A stretch of 64,000 nt of DNA, from positions 992,001 to 1,056,000 of the forward strand of contig NADL03000611.1 in assembly GCA_002205965.3 (NCBI GenBank), in the 5' to 3' direction. Under the pieces are notes generated by a model that was not told where the DNA came from, ran no database searches, and worked only from the letters and a program-made list of their open reading frames with translations. The DNA is from Kappaphycus alvarezii (lineage: Eukaryota; Rhodophyta; Florideophyceae; Gigartinales; Solieriaceae). The position numbers were made by a program, and so were the translations under genes. The number at the start of each line of letters is the position of its first letter. The first letter of the stretch is position 1. Shown here piece after piece: positions 9,469 to 21,988 of this stretch.

Positions 9469-12125
9469 TTAGTAGACACGTGAGCTTTGACGCACTCGGC
9501 GCCGACCCCAAGCCCTCTTGCGGCTTTTCGCAAAAAAAGTGTGCTCCGTACCAAGCAAGTTCTCGCTCTTGTCGACAAATCCGTCGTCTGATTCCATGTC
9601 GGTATGACAAGAGTCTTCCGCTTCGGTAACGTGCACAAAAGGCTGATCTGGCGTCTCGTTTACCGACGTCTTATCCGGTTTCAAGCCCGGGGACCAGAAG
9701 GCACTCAAATCCTTCGAGCCTGCCCAGCGATGCTGAGGCAAACGAAGAGACAACCAAGGTCTTCTAGGGCCGGTCTCGACCTCGGTATCAGCCGAGCAAT
9801 CTGCGTTTGCATTTCTAGAGCGCGGCTTCAGACCTGCATCTGTAGCCCAGGCACTGCCCTCTGTGTCTGACAAGAAAATTCGGGGATCTTCAGGGAATTC
9901 TTCGACTTCCGAGTTGAATTGAAGACGCGATTCCCCGCGTCTGTTCTTCCTTCTCCCCCGAACCCGTGATGGGCGAGGAGTTATTTCGGCAACTATCGGA
10001 ACTTCCAAATCCTTGTTTGCATGAAACTCCTCGTAGCATTCCAGGTCACTCATCCCTTGGAACTCGTAATCCGTGCCAGTCTTCGTCTCGCTTTCCGCCT
10101 GTTTCTTCTTTGTCAGGTCAAACACAGAGCCCGGGCGCCGCAATATCGATTGCTCAGACATTGAAATGCCAAACGTCGGATCACACTTGTCTGATTTTTC
10201 CCACTGCATAAACATCTGAGTCTCGATGAATGAACGTGCCAACTGAGAGCGGTCTGAATCGCGTCTTGAGGATGCAAATGGGGAACCAGCAACCGTGGAT
10301 CCTGCAAACTTAAATGCAGTTTCGACTGGGGATGGCGTCGATTCATTCGCATCATCGTTGTTCCGAAGGGATGGCAAGTCCTCCAGCAGCTCGGCATAAA
10401 ACTTTCGCATGCACTTGTCCAACGACGCCACCGTTCCATGTTCTAACCATATATTCTGGGAGCTAGCCTCATTTTGAAGACGTTGCTGGCTCTTAGAACG
10501 CCACAGCAACGAGCCAGTGGACTTTGGCCGCTCCAGCTTTAGCTGGAAGGGATCATCTTCAAAGTATGAGGTTGCGGTGTTACTCACGGCTGGTACGTAG
10601 GGAGAGGACATTGACCGCGTAATCTGTCTCGAGCAGGCCGACTTGGTCCGAGCCAACCTCTTCTCGAACTTTGCGCGTATCTTTCGAGGTACCCGCTTGT
10701 ACAAATCACCAGAACCCTGACTCATTGTCACCTTGCCCGACTCTAGATCTACAAATACAACTTCATCCAAAGGCAACTCCGCCGTCTGCTCCATGTGCTC
10801 GGAAAGAATCCCAACCAGGAATGGAAAGGGCGCGCCCAACACCGGTAACATGTGCTCCAACAAAATCGGCGACAGCAAATGCGGCCACTCAAACGGCCTC
10901 AACAAGTTATCCACAGCCAATACAGCCCTCGACACCACAGCGGTGTCCCTTCCGACCAAACAGACCCTGCGCTCTTCCAGCAACGCAACCACCAGCGACA
11001 CAATAGATTTCACCGGCAAATGTCTAAACAACACGGTTGCATCAGTCAACTCCAACACCCTTCTCAAAACGCTTTCTTCAACCCTCTCACTCCCAGCCAC
11101 TGCTTGCCATGGCAGTTCACTCTGTGCTCTTCGAGTACCAAGAATTGCACTACTCTCCCTCTTTTTCACCTTGTCCTCCGTAACAGAAAGACCGGACGAC
11201 GTGGTTGAGGAGGTCAGCCATGTTGCATCGCCGACCTCTTCCTCCGCATGACCACCGCCCTTTAGCCATTCCCACACACCTCTTGTCAACGCCCTACCCA
11301 CCTTTCCCTCACACCTCATCCCCCCTCCCTCCTCCACCCTTCGCGCATACCTTGCCGCGGCGTTTTCCAACGCCGACACATAAACAGCCGTATACGACAC
11401 GCTTGACATCAACACCAAAGCCAGTCCATTTGACAACGGTCTACAATACACATACTGCCTCGCGCCATCCTTATCCGTAATCGCAAAGGCATGAGTCTTT
11501 GCCTCACACAAGGTGCGACAAAACCAGCGTCGACGACGCATCTCAACATCCTGCCATCGATGATTCGTGCTTCCCTTTTGATCGACCGAGGACAAATTCC
11601 TGCGCCTTGTCGCCCTAATGAGCGTATACGCAGGGAGACCCAAGGACCTTAAGCGCGGAGGCGGGGAAGAGTCCGGTCTTCGGGCATAGAATTTGCGCGG
11701 CGCGGGCGGGCGTGAGAGAACGGAGCGGAGAGTCGTAACGAGGCGGAGGAGGGAGCGGAGGCGGGCTCATGTAAGGCATCGTAGACGGCGGTTTGGGAGA
11801 GTGGAAGAACTTTGGCGGATTCGATGGCACGTGTGAGATGGGAATGTGAGGGGGAAGGTGGGGTGGAGGTGAGAGGGGAGATTAGGGGTTGTGGAGGGGT
11901 GGGGGTGGGGATGGTGGGGGGTGGGAGGGGGGGAGGGGTTTGGGAAGGGGGGAATATAAAGGACGAGGCGGAGAGAAGGGCTTGGCGGGCGGTGGAGATC
12001 AGGGGGTGATGAAGAGGGTGGTTTGGGGCCTGAAGATGTTTGAGGGAGAGAGATGGGTGGTGGTGATGACGGTGATGAGAAGGAGGGAGGGATGCGGGCT
12101 TAGTGAAGCAGCCATTTGGGGACAT
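9469..12125 (-). CDS. DENN-domain protein (putative Rab guanine-nucleotide exchange factor), one apparent frameshift
   Basis: A long open frame (about 11,690 to 9469, over 720 residues) contains a u-DENN-like segment, THAFAITDKDGARQYVYCR (about 11,505), a central DENN with LFRHLPVKSIVSLVVALLEE and RRVCLVGRD, then LLRPFEWPHLLSPILLEHM (about 11,025-10,830) and DEVVFVDLESGKV, and a d-DENN-like SFIETQMFMQWEKSD (about 10,230). The C-terminal 250 residues are polar, basic and probably disordered. DENN proteins exchange nucleotide on Rab GTPases on membranes. No ATG precedes the domain in this frame. The frame used upstream (from ATG 12125 or 11687, ending PEDRTLPRLRA) would join it if the G4 run at 11663-11666 were one base longer. 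Start therefore uncertain; the Pro/Ser/His-rich leader may be partly untranslated. Confidence 0.72.
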
Positions 12126-12400
12126 GGGGGGAAAGCGGAGGTTGCGGAGTGGATGATTAAATAGAGAGTGGTCACTGTTGGATTGTAAAGGTGACGCGAG
12201 TTGGAGGGATGGAGAAAGGCGGAGGGTTTTTGAGTTGTGTAAAGTGAGGAGGGTGAGTGGAATTGTTTGTGGTAGGGGACGGGAAGGGTGCAACGGTGGA
12301 GATGGGTGAAAATAGGTTTGATGGTAGCAAGGGCTGGGGAAGAATGAGGGGAGGCTCGGTAAAGAGGCGGTGGAAAGAGTAGGGGCAGAAAGTAGGGTAG
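11830..12400 (-). promoter_or_regulatory. Pyrimidine-rich leader of the DENN gene (G/A-rich on the plus strand)
   Basis: The plus strand is strongly purine-biased here (for example GGGTGGGAGGGGGGGAGG near 11915), so the transcript would be C/U-rich. Similar C/T-rich tracts precede the V-ATPase and CAMK-like kinase genes. It may be a 5' UTR or promoter tract. Whether part of it is translated is open. Confidence 0.4.
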
Positions 12401-12488
12401 TGTGGTACAATAGTAGAGGGATGCTGTGGTTGGTGTTGCGTGGTCTTTGGGGACCAGAGGTCTTTTCGGGCGCATGGCATGTCAGTAT

Positions 12489-12520
12489 GTACAGTACTGT
12501 ACAGTACTGTACTGTACGTG
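12489..12520. repeat. TACAGTACTGTAC palindrome array upstream of the DENN gene
   Basis: Overlapping TGTACAGTACTGTACAGTAC units form nested palindromes in the 5' flank of the DENN gene. Related arrays occur at 14383, 14873, 15991, 17311, 17771-17848, 49183, 49818, 50141 and 50241. Confidence 0.75.
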
Positions 12521-12529
12521 TATGTATGT

Positions 12530-15500
12530 AAAAACGTGTTGTGCACTAGTATAGTGTACTGTAGATCGCTGCTGTTGAAATCAAGTGCAATCAACCCCTA
12601 CACTACACTACTGCCACCGCAAAAGTCATGGTCAGAAAATGGGGCTTGCAACTTGAAAAAAAATTGTTTTCAAGTCGGGGGCGTTGTCAGGTGAAAAAAG
12701 TTGTACTCGTATTCGCATTTGAAACAAAAAAAGGATAAAAATTAGGGGAAAGTGACCAATATTGTACGTGGCAACTAGCATCATACGCACTTTATTGGCG
12801 ACCGAACATGTCGGATTTTGTCGAGTACTAGCTATTTGGAACATGTTGCCAAATTCCTGCATTAAATTGGTATGGTCCAAATGGAGGACCAGTGCAAGAG
12901 TTGTGACGAAACGGAATGTGCAGTTTTGGTGCCTCTGTCGACATCGACAGGGAAGGAGTGGTTTTGGTTTCAGACAGTGTTGAAACGTGGCGTATGCCTG
13001 GGGCAAATTGTCCCCAATAAGTGACAAAAAGTCAGGTCCCCTCCTACTGCACCATCAGAGGCTATTTTGTCCTGGCTTTCTGCCTCGCGAACGGATCGAA
13101 AATGGCATCTTTCTTCATACCAAAAAATTAAAGGCCTACACTTCCGAAACTCGTCACCTAATAAAGTAGAAATAAACTTATTTCCAGTAGTATATTCTTT
13201 TCTCGTTTTTTAATTTGTTGAATGAAGAAATTTGATTTTTGAAGAGAATTCAAAGCCGGGTGGCACTTTTCATTGGCTGCTCTTACCAGTTACGTAGCTA
13301 TCAACGTTTCAATTCGCCGACAATTTGCGTCCATCCATCCAAGCATCCATCCACATTGCAGACAAGAAAATTGACGACGGCACCTTAAACGAGAAGCAAC
13401 AATGATACAAATCTACTTTTTTCTAAATTTTTAACGCTCTTTCATTAACAACCCTACAATGTGGGCACTATCACTTGCTTTAGGTACAACTTTTGCCCCT
13501 ACTGACGCTTACTACTGAACTACCTACTTGTATTTGTATCTACAGTATCTTGCATCAGACAAATCACAAAACCGTATTGAAAAGTTGGCCATTCATAATA
13601 TGGAAGTAAAATATTACAAAAATCAGATCATACGAGTACCGCCTTCAATTATTTCCCGTTCATTCCAATTTTGCTACAAAGTCGATCATACACAATTACA
13701 AAATTAAACAGCCAAACATCATTTCCTACTTACAAAAAGCACGCAACTACCCTTCAAAAGTCCCCTAAAATAACCCATTTATGATGGCCCCATCTTCTGA
13801 TGTAAGGACAAAAAACGTAGATTCACACCGGTCAGCGGAGGTTCTTTCAGCCGGAAAATTTCAAAACCCCAAAAAATACCATCACCAAGCATATGAAGCA
13901 GCGCTCCCTCCCATCCATTTCGGTAGGTAAGCTTGAAAGCCGTACTAGTTGAGAAACATTCCAGACGAACCAGTTACCTACTACCGAATATAGGTGCTTG
14001 CAATCGGCAGGCCCCGAGCAAAAGGCAAAGCTGCTCTCTCAGGCTCTGTCCACACTCCAAGGTCACCCTCCACCAATCAATACTGGAGTGCATTCCCTCC
14101 AATCCCAATGCTCGAAATACCGCCAACCGCCACGTCTAATGTCCTTGGTACAAGTGTCACCCGTTTCTATCTGCCAGCAATGTTCGGTTGAAAACCTACC
14201 GTCGAAACCAAGTGTTTGTACCACTCAGTATCACTCAATGGTAGAACATTCCTGCCTCACCTTCCGCCTTTCCTCACGTCCTTGGTTTTGTCCTTTCTCG
14301 TATGCTTGCGCAGTGTTCTGTATGGTGGCGCTTCAAGTCTGGATTCACTTTGGCTTGTAGTACTGTTCTGTACGCATGCTGCGGTACAGTACTGTACAGT
14401 CTACTGTACTCAAGGCCTTCAATCTAATGGAGTTTGCCTGCCAAACTGGCAGCTCTCCGCTGCTCCTGCTGTTCTTGGTCATTCCGAGGCAGCGAGTTGA
14501 CATCTACAAGAATAGCCTTTTATTGTATGACAACAACATTAAGCTTGTTTTGGTCCTCCCTGAGACCAGTCGACAGGATAATATTGCAAAGATCTGAACC
14601 GTACAACTCTGCAAAATCTCTCTACCTTTGCACCATCGCTCCAGTCTCAGCGCATCATATGGTAGAGGTATTATAATTCACATAATCACACATACTCAAA
14701 AGCAAATGTGTCTACCATCACGCTTGCAATTGTGCATACTTGCAGTTTTTGAACATCAAGCAGTAAAGCTTTACAGTACGACATGAATCAACTCACGGTG
14801 CATATAACAATTTTCGACTCTGTACGTGCTGCATGCCCTCCACAACTATGCTCTAGTGTAAACTAAATTACCGTACAGTACTGTACAATCCAACGCATTG
14901 TAAAAATCCCGTGAAAAACAGTTTAGTCAAAGCATTCCAACCAGGCTCCAACCACACTCCACTTTGTTGAATTAGGTTTTCGCCCGCAGCGGCAACAAGG
15001 TATGTACAGAGAGTTGACGAGGCGGCTTTTTTCTGCCCCGCATGAACTTGAAATGCACAAAAGTCATCTCGCGCTGTGGATTTTCGACCTGTTACAAATT
15101 GCACAGGAGCGAGTCGCGAAAAGAAATGTACCATTATTGACGCAACACTTGAAAACGCCCTTTTCCCTTGCGGGACTACGACTTTTCTCGGTCTCGCGAC
15201 AATGGCTGCAGGTTTCCGGAATCTTTTCGTACCAAAACGGTGTCGTACAACATACTTTTCAAGGGCTAGTACATGGTGACAGAGTGGCTGGAATTCTAGT
15301 TGTCGCGTGCAGGAGTGAGAAAGAAGACTCGGTCTGGTTCTTGTAGATTCCCTACGGCTTGTAGCCAAAGGAAGGAGGCGGAATACATCTGTTTTGAAGC
15401 ATGTGCTGTCCAAAGACGCAAGCCGCCTGAACGCGGCTGTTGTATGCTTCTTGTAATACCGACCTACCGCAGCTGCCGTCGCACTCACTCGGCTCCACTT

Positions 15501-17047
15501 TAAACATGAATGGCTGTCAAGCGGTCATGCGGGACTCTGTGCGGTCATGTCACGTATGTGTCATTCAGTTGTTTTTATTTGATGGCGGATGCAAAAAAGC
15601 AAAAGTTTCGTTTCTCGATCAGCTTTCACCTTATCGATAATTGGCTTGTTGATTTTGGGCTTTTTTTTCGGAGCAGTCGTGCGCAAAGAGTGAGATTCTC
15701 GAGCGGAGAAAATGGTGCATTGGTGCAACGGTATCATTGACCTGTCGAGAGCGTACGGTGGCATGCAGCGAGTTGCTTTTGGAGTTGAAACTTGTGACAC
15801 GCCTGCTGGCTTGCCCATGAAAGTTACAGGCAACTAGAATTCTTCAAACTGCGAGCTGCACATTCAAAATGGGGAATATTGCTACACTTGGGCAGGACTT
15901 TGAAATCTTTGAAATTTCAAACGGTTTCAACCCACAGCGGAATGTACCGAGGCATATTGTACAGCATATCCTGCATTTTACAGTAATGCATACTGTACTG
16001 TACTGTATATCAAAGTGCACAAGCTCGCTTCAGTTTTCGTTTGGTGATTGCCATTTACAGCAACGCTCAATGACGCCGCTCACTAATTCGCAATAGCACA
16101 TGGCGCACACTTGAAATCTCAAACTTATCGCGACCTGCCCAACCCTGGTACTCGTCCCAACGCCTACCATTCCATCACCTTACTCCCAAATAAGCCTGCT
16201 CTACCCCTGAGCCACTATTGTACCCCATCCAAAAACCACACCACACTAACGTATCCGCCCTTCTCTATCCCCCATTCAAGTTTAGGTACGCCCTTGACCG
16301 TCGTTGACACCCTCGCACAACAACCGACCATACTATTGGGCGCCAATCGCTGATCTCACCACACCTCGCGCCCGTGAGTCGCCCTTGTAGATATTTAAGC
16401 CGTTATTGCCCATTCAGGCCCACCCTACCAACATACCACGAGACACTATCCACCACGAGAGTGCACTTGAATTCAAGTTTTCATCAAGTGCCACTCATCT
16501 GCCAACCATCGAAACACACCCTCTACCGAAAATCATATGCATTCCATCCCCTCTTCGACTCTTTTTTCTCAGCGGTAAGCTGTGGAACTGTGACAGCTGA
16601 CCAAAGCTGACTTCATACCAAAGTTAAACATTGTGTCACTACACGCTTTGGCTTGCCAGTGGAGACTGGCACTGCCTGCACCCACTAGCAACCAATCAGC
16701 CGAACCCGGCTACTGACTAGGACACCGCATTCTCAAACCCAACGTGATTATCCTTTCTTGTAATCCCGACTTGATGGTGCTCCCAACTTGATCCACTTAC
16801 CCCGTAATTGCATCTCAAGTCCCATGTATGCAATCCTGTCACTGAATCAAACCACACAAGGTCAGTCAACTGGTTACCCGATATGCAATGCTTCGAGTAA
16901 ACTCTCGTATGCCATGCCTGGCTTTCAAGTCTCTGTCGGATACACTTGTTTTTTCGCACTCAATTGTACAACGTGTCCCCTTGCTATTAAACTCCCCCTG
17001 CCCCTGTCTGTGGACTCCGCACTATCATGCTCTTACACTTTGTGACA
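12530..17047. other. Gene-poor interval
   Basis: No frame with recognisable domains or convincing coding character. It holds a CATC-type microsatellite near 13328-13352 and five GTAC palindrome sites. Several short open frames lack an ATG or show no coherent motif. I see no RNA gene. Confidence 0.5.
14383..14408. repeat. GTAC palindrome array
   Basis: GGTACAGTACTGTACAGT followed by CTACTGTAC; same motif family as at 12489. A single GTACAGTACTGTAC also lies at 14873-14888, and a TACTGTACTGTACTGTA run at 15991-16008. Confidence 0.7.
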
Positions 17048-17127
17048 GGTATCACTCGGCACCCTGTAGGATATTCCGGGCCACAACCGACCATATTTTT
17101 CAAATATTAAATCACCCCACATTTACC
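17048..17127 (-). repeat. Dispersed repeat family R, copy 2 (left inverted repeat)
   Basis: Begins GGTATCACTCGGCACCCTGT and runs inward to AAATATTAAATCACCCC. Its reverse complement matches 19478-19548 with about three differences in 70 bases. Similarity stops sharply at GGTATCAC on the outer side of both copies. Confidence 0.8.
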
Positions 17128-17310
17128 ATCTTTGTGACACGCACAACCTTGCAAACTTCCATCAAATACTTGCAGAGTGTTGTATCGAAATCCATTGTGC
17201 ATCATCGCTCCCTGAACTTGACATACGTGTTTGCCGATAGTCTAGTTAAAGGTAAGAAACTTTTTGATGTGTTGTACGCTGTGCTACAGTAAGTCAAGCG
17301 CGTCTTCCCC

Positions 17311-17328
17311 TACAGTACAGTACAGTAG
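17311..17328. repeat. TACAGTAC array
   Basis: TACAGTACAGTACAGTA. Member of the GTAC motif family. Confidence 0.65.
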
Positions 17329-17770
17329 GCCATGAGTTGCAATTTTGTTATTTTACCCCGCAGTACAGGTTTTTACTAAAAACATTTTAGACATTACCCA
17401 ACATGTCAAATATTCCAGTTAGCAACAGCCATTACGGTTGACTTACTGTTCTCGACAAGGAATGCAAATTACACGCCGACACTTGGAAACAACTTGAATT
17501 TTAAAAGCCCGCCGTCCACGGCGACTCCCCAAACACCTGGCAAATATCTCCACCGTCTCTCGTCACTCCAAAGCTGCGGCTGCCAAGTTTTGCGTTCCAT
17601 TCGTAAAAATAGATGCTCGCATTTTACGATAGCGGCTATCTTCAAACCAGTCGATACTCTCGCTAAATTATTAATGAAAGGTCAAGTCCTCGTCTCGTCC
17701 TCGTCTATCTCTGTACTGTAAGTACATTTGATAGCTTTGATAGCTTCTGTTCTTTCTGTTTGCAGTACTT

Positions 17771-17848
17771 TACAGTACTGTACAGTGCCCCTATTCATTG
17801 AAAAGTACTTCGCTGGCGGTCGGCAGACCGTCGTTACTGTACAGTACA
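17771..17848. repeat. Pair of GTACTGTAC palindromes
   Basis: TACAGTACTGTACAGT at 17771 and TACTGTACAGTAC at 17835 lie about 50 bp apart; same motif family. Confidence 0.65.
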
Positions 17849-18639
17849 ATACATGAAAGTCTGGCGCATTCTTTCCTTACCGAAACGACAAGAGCTGGTT
17901 ACCTCCAATTCAATGCACTCTTCTGTGCAAGCATATTCTGAATGCCTGCAGTGTCTCTCCACGCAATGTAGCTCGTCCCGCACTTGCATTCCCGTACGGC
18001 TTGCAACTGGATGTCCTGTGATGACCATAACTGCTTGCGCTTCCAATTTCGATACGGGTATATGGTGCATTTGAAGCTATAGAATCGAGTCGATTCGTAT
18101 CTGCTTCGAGCTCTGCTTCATCCGGATTTTTTTTGCACCTTCCTCCATATTCTATTGCCCAAAGAGTGACGGTGCCTGCTGAATGCCTCGTGATTATGGG
18201 AATTTCGTCAGGAGGTCAATCTCCAAGAGTGGGAATTGTCTAGCAAGCTCTTTCGCAAATAGAGCCATTTAGCATTTCCCAAGGGCGCGACCGATTATTT
18301 TGCAACCGCGTGACGCGTCATTGGTCTGTTCCTACCCGGCCTGTCTGTTTCGTGGTCTCCCTACATCTTCCTAGACAGACTGGAATGAAGCTGCCTGCCA
18401 TCCTCTTCGTTGCACAATGCGTACTTCTAAACCCCCCGGTTCCCCCCTCCTTGAACTGGCAGTAAACAAAACTATTATTCCCCTGCTTAACGTGCCGCAC
18501 TTCTGTACTAGGGCGCCATTTTGGACTTGCGCTTCTTTGCACTAATCTTATTCAAACCTTACCACCACAGGCAACTGTCCGCGGCCATGATATGGCCACG
18601 ATCAGTGTCGAAACCGAAAGAAGCACGTGTATTAGAGAG

Positions 18640-18737
18640 GGTAAATTTAGGGGAAATTTTTGGGTTATTTTAATGCATGGAAAATGTGGTCGGTTATATC
18701 CACGCGGCTAAAGCGTTATGCGGGAGAAGCCGTCGCT
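18640..18737 (+). repeat. Dispersed repeat family R, copy 3
   Basis: GGGGAAATTTTTGGGTTATT, then TTAATGCATGG, GGTCGGTTATATCCACGCGG and AAGCGTTATGCGGGA. It matches the inverted copy at 50847-50945 over about 85 bases with few differences. Confidence 0.75.
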
Positions 18738-18767
18738 GATGGGTAACACTACAGTACATGACCTTCC

Positions 18768-19430
18768 TTACAGGGCCGGCTCAATGCCGGCGAGCAGGCA
18801 TGCCGCGTTGGACATGACGGCCGCAGCAGCGTGCCTTTGGGTAAGCACCGCTCCAACCATCCCATAGGTCTCCATAGCTCGAACGGCCAAGTTCCGCTCG
18901 ACATCGGTTAGCACCGCGTACGCGTCTGGGTGCCAGCCTCCAAGGGTGGATATTGGGATAGGCACAAGCCCCCTCTAGTAGCAGTCGCGAGCAGTGGTTC
19001 GTACCTTCTACGTTTGGCGGAGATGGCTGCGTTGAGGGAGGTGAGTGGGTTGAAAGTACGCACTCTCCTATTGGAGGGCGCAAGAGGATTGACGAACGTG
19101 ACGTCAAAAAAGTCCGTTCCTCCGTTGCTACCCATTGGCTCGATATCCGGCCTTGTGCGGTGAGGCCCCTGTCGCCGCTCGATAGCCGGATGACAGGCTG
19201 CCTTCTGGAGGTCCTGGGCGAGGAGGACGACTTGACGGTCGTGTCGTCGGGTGCGGTGCCCACCATGCAGGCAGTGCATGAGGTGATCCCCGTGGCAGTC
19301 GAGGACCGCAGATCAGTTTGGGGGTGGGCACGGCGTGTCTGGGCGAAGAGCGGGACTTGGAGGTAGTACTGGAGCCACACTGAGAACTCACGGGCTCACG
19401 CCGGGCACAGAGCACAATAGACCAATTCCT
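18768..19430 (-). pseudogene. C-terminal relic of a LINE-like reverse transcriptase ORF, copy 2
   Basis: From high to low coordinates, minus-strand frames give a cysteine-rich segment (HCLHGGHRTRRHDRQ near 19270), then DVTFVNPLAPSNRRVRTFNP near 19100, then STLGGWHPDAYAVLTDVERN near 18950 and LTQRHAAAAVMSNAACLLAG near 18835. The order zinc box, 'D-V-V-PL', 'GG-HPDA----L' and a final 'R----A----NA' helix is the usual C-terminus of one class of non-LTR reverse transcriptases. Frames shift twice. Similar throughout to 8055-8700, so both derive from one family. Confidence 0.65.
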
Positions 19431-19477
19431 TTGCGCCGGGAAGGCCCATAGAAGCCCGAAAAGCTTGCCTTCGTTGT

Positions 19478-19548
19478 AGGGTGATTTAATATTTGAAAGA
19501 TATGGTCCGTTGTGGCCCGGAATATCCTACAGGGTGCCCAGTGATACC
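19478..19548 (+). repeat. Dispersed repeat family R, copy 4 (right inverted repeat)
   Basis: GGGTGATTTAATATTTGAAA through CCTACAGGGTGCC to GTGATACC. Near-identical inverted partner of 17048-17127 and also related to 38080-38139. Confidence 0.8.
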
Positions 19549-19549
19549 T

Positions 19550-20769
19550 CTGAAATTACCCTAAAAAGCTGGCTCAAGGCTCCCGTGTATTAGAGTGATG
19601 CAGATAACCAACGGCTTTGTGGTACTGAAAGAGGGGACGTTACAACGTCGGTTAGTTCTTATTTGCATCATCGGATCCAGCAGTGGAGATCTGAGAATTG
19701 CATTTGAGTAAAATTTGCACAAAAATTACCAATGGCACTAATTGTGAATATCAGCTTGAGAACAGATGCCCCAACATTGGAATCAAAGGGAATCGGAAGG
19801 TAATTATAAGATCTTGAAGAGAATCGAAAGGAAAGAAGAGTTGTTCAATGTATACCGCAAAGTTCAGCGAAATTTGAAGTGAAATGTGCGGAGCGCAGCT
19901 GTTCCCGTCTAGGTACGAAATCCCGTCAGATAATAAGAAACCAACACACACACACACAAAGAATCAGTGGGTGTTCTCTGTCCCTTTTTCTCTCTAAGAA
20001 CGATTCCATACAGTAGCACAGCTCGTTGAGGGCGAGGAGAAGTTGGGGTGATAGAGTGGGGGAAGTTCCTTTTACATCTGGACGGTACAAATGTCTCCAG
20101 GATTGTAAGACCGGACAACAACATTTATTGCCTCTCCCAACGTCCACGCTTCCGTCGGTGAAAATCGAATCGCCTTTTCTCCGAACTAATGCCGGATTTA
20201 CTACCATGCTGCCTCGACCGACCCTTTAGGGCGGATAAAAGTGAGTAAAAGGGAAGACAGAAAGGGTGCCATGGCGTACAATTTCTGTGTTTTCTGGAAC
20301 TGGTCCCGCAATTTCCTGCAAGAGACCGGCTTGGCTTATAAAGTGAAAACGATCCCCGACAGCAGCCTCCTCAGGAAGGTACGTGGGGATTATATGAACC
20401 CATCTCGTGTGTGCAAGGATGAATTAGGCAGTTGAAATCGCGTCCTACCCGCGAGTCATACTGGGGATCGAGAGTAGGACAACTAGGGATTCACTCAATT
20501 ATTTGAGGGTACCTGCATAAGCATGATTCGCGCATGATGTGGTAAGTGATGTAATCGGGTCCCAACTACAGGGTCTGTGGGGGTCTTTAGTCCGATTACT
20601 GCCAAATGTATTGACATAAAAGTGTATCCTCCGACTTTTCCTGAGCATGGAACTCATTTTATTGCTTAGTATTCTGCGAGGCTATCTTTCGCTACTTTTG
20701 AATGTCATACAGGCGAATTAAGCCCTCCGGTGACTCACTCTTCGGGATCCCCTGGGCGACTTACGGCCT
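19550..20769. other. No recognised gene
   Basis: Contains a short (AC)n run near 19945-19960 and an open frame at 19926-20207 (-) with an IFTDGSVDVG segment that I cannot place. The rest shows no coherent coding signal. Confidence 0.4.
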
Positions 20770-21936
20770 CAAAGCTGATTGTTAGATTTCTTATTGAAAG
20801 TTCGCAAGTAATCTGTGAACACACCTTTTGATGAATCCCTCGTCTCAATAACGGTATCACCAATCCTACGAAGCCCATTGGCATGAATCAGGCTATCTTC
20901 CCCTCTACTTTTGACTCCAGGAGATAAGCGACTCTACCAAGGTTAGGCACAACCTTGTAGGGTCCAACCCAGGGCTTAGATACCTTGTTACCCTCGATCT
21001 TACTCAGCTTCGTCGACCACTGGAGGACGTAGTCCCCTTCATTGAACTCAACAGGGTTGACTTTCTTATCGTATTCCCTTTTAGATTTGGATCTTGATTG
21101 GCGTCCCCAGTTATATAGCTGGCGATGAAGGAGATCGAAAAGAGACGAAAGATCATCTGGTTCTTTGTTGATGCACGCGGCATCCACTTCATGCCATGCT
21201 TGGATGGCCTCAACGCTGAGAATTGCTTTGGAGAGTTTCATTACTGTAGCTATACAACATCCTGTGTTATACTGGAAGCAATCTAGAGCAACATAATCGC
21301 CACAGTCACTCTCTCCGTTGGCATGAAACATGCGAGGTCCTGGACGAGAGTTCGGTTCCATCTCTCCACCGCTCCGTTGGCCTGCTGGAGGATGTGATAT
21401 GTCCGAATCCCGCGATGCCAAGCATGCCTTTCAGATTAAAGACTACTATAACGATCAAATTTGCTCCCCCATCCAAGAGAAGCGTCTCAATTGGGCCTTA
21501 TCTCGAGATCCAGTCGTCCCAAGTAGCCGAGCAACAGTCTCCGCGCACTCATCCGGAATGGTTCCGGCCCTCAAGTACCGTGTGAGAACGGCCACGAGTG
21601 CCAAAAACTTTGGAATTACCCTTCCCACACTTTGCGTAAAGGTCTGGATGTCGAATGCCACTTACTAGAATCTGCGCTTGGGATGGACGAGCTACAAGAT
21701 AAATTGCTTGATAGGTTCTGTCTTTCCCGGGCGAAGGTACAGGGGAGGCATTCTTTCACAAAGGCAGCTGTGCCTCTGATCATACCCGTCCAGTAGTAAC
21801 GAAGAAGCAGCATGTCCCCAATTCGCTGCATGCAGTAATGATTATTAATCTTGGACCAATGTAACAACTTCAAAACACTCTGTACTAACACTTTAGGTAG
21901 AACTACAGGCACCTCATCTCTTCCTAAGTACCGCAA
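20770..21936 (-). pseudogene. gypsy element A, integrase region (decayed)
   Basis: On the minus strand 21936-21616 carries an HHCC-like zinc region: LLHWSKINNHYC, then RYYWTGM, then VKECLPC. From 21661 the core continues with FLALVAVLTRYLRAGTIPDE. At 21060-20930 there is the C-terminal SH3-like segment EGDYVLQWSTKLSKIEG and PWVGPYKVVP, and the reading persists to a HANGLRRIGDTV segment near 20850. Stops and frameshifts separate the parts. This is the downstream third of the pol gene whose RT and RNase H lie at higher coordinates. Confidence 0.7.
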
Positions 21937-21988
21937 AAATCCTTCTCCATCTGCGAGAAGCTATCCTATGGATTTGACCATCTTCCTG

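Larger units (their letters stand above)
17048..19548. mobile_element. Candidate element bounded by ~70-bp inverted repeats
   Basis: The ends are GGTATCAC...GTGATACC inverted repeats (copies 2 and 4 of family R), about 95% identical. The 2.5-kb interior contains copy 3 of the same repeat and a LINE-like RT relic, but no transposase I can recognise. No target duplication is obvious (flanks ...TGACA and TCTGA). It could be a non-autonomous DNA transposon with nested insertions, or two separate solo termini. Confidence 0.4.

Noticed and set aside
11205..11480. Pro/Ser/Thr-rich plus-strand frames across 9.6-11.5 kb
   Set aside because: Shadows of the DENN gene on the minus strand.
14868..15488. 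Minus-strand 206-codon open frame
   Set aside because: It has no ATG at its beginning (GTG), no recognisable motif and low-complexity-free but incoherent sequence; chance openness is likely.
17130..17290. Possible Copia RNase H tail (ADSLVKGKK)
   Set aside because: Only a few residues resemble 'AD-LTKGL'; no upstream copia motifs were found.
17040..19556. Target-site duplication for the inverted-repeat segment
   Set aside because: Flanks TGACA and TCTGA do not match; element status remains unproven.
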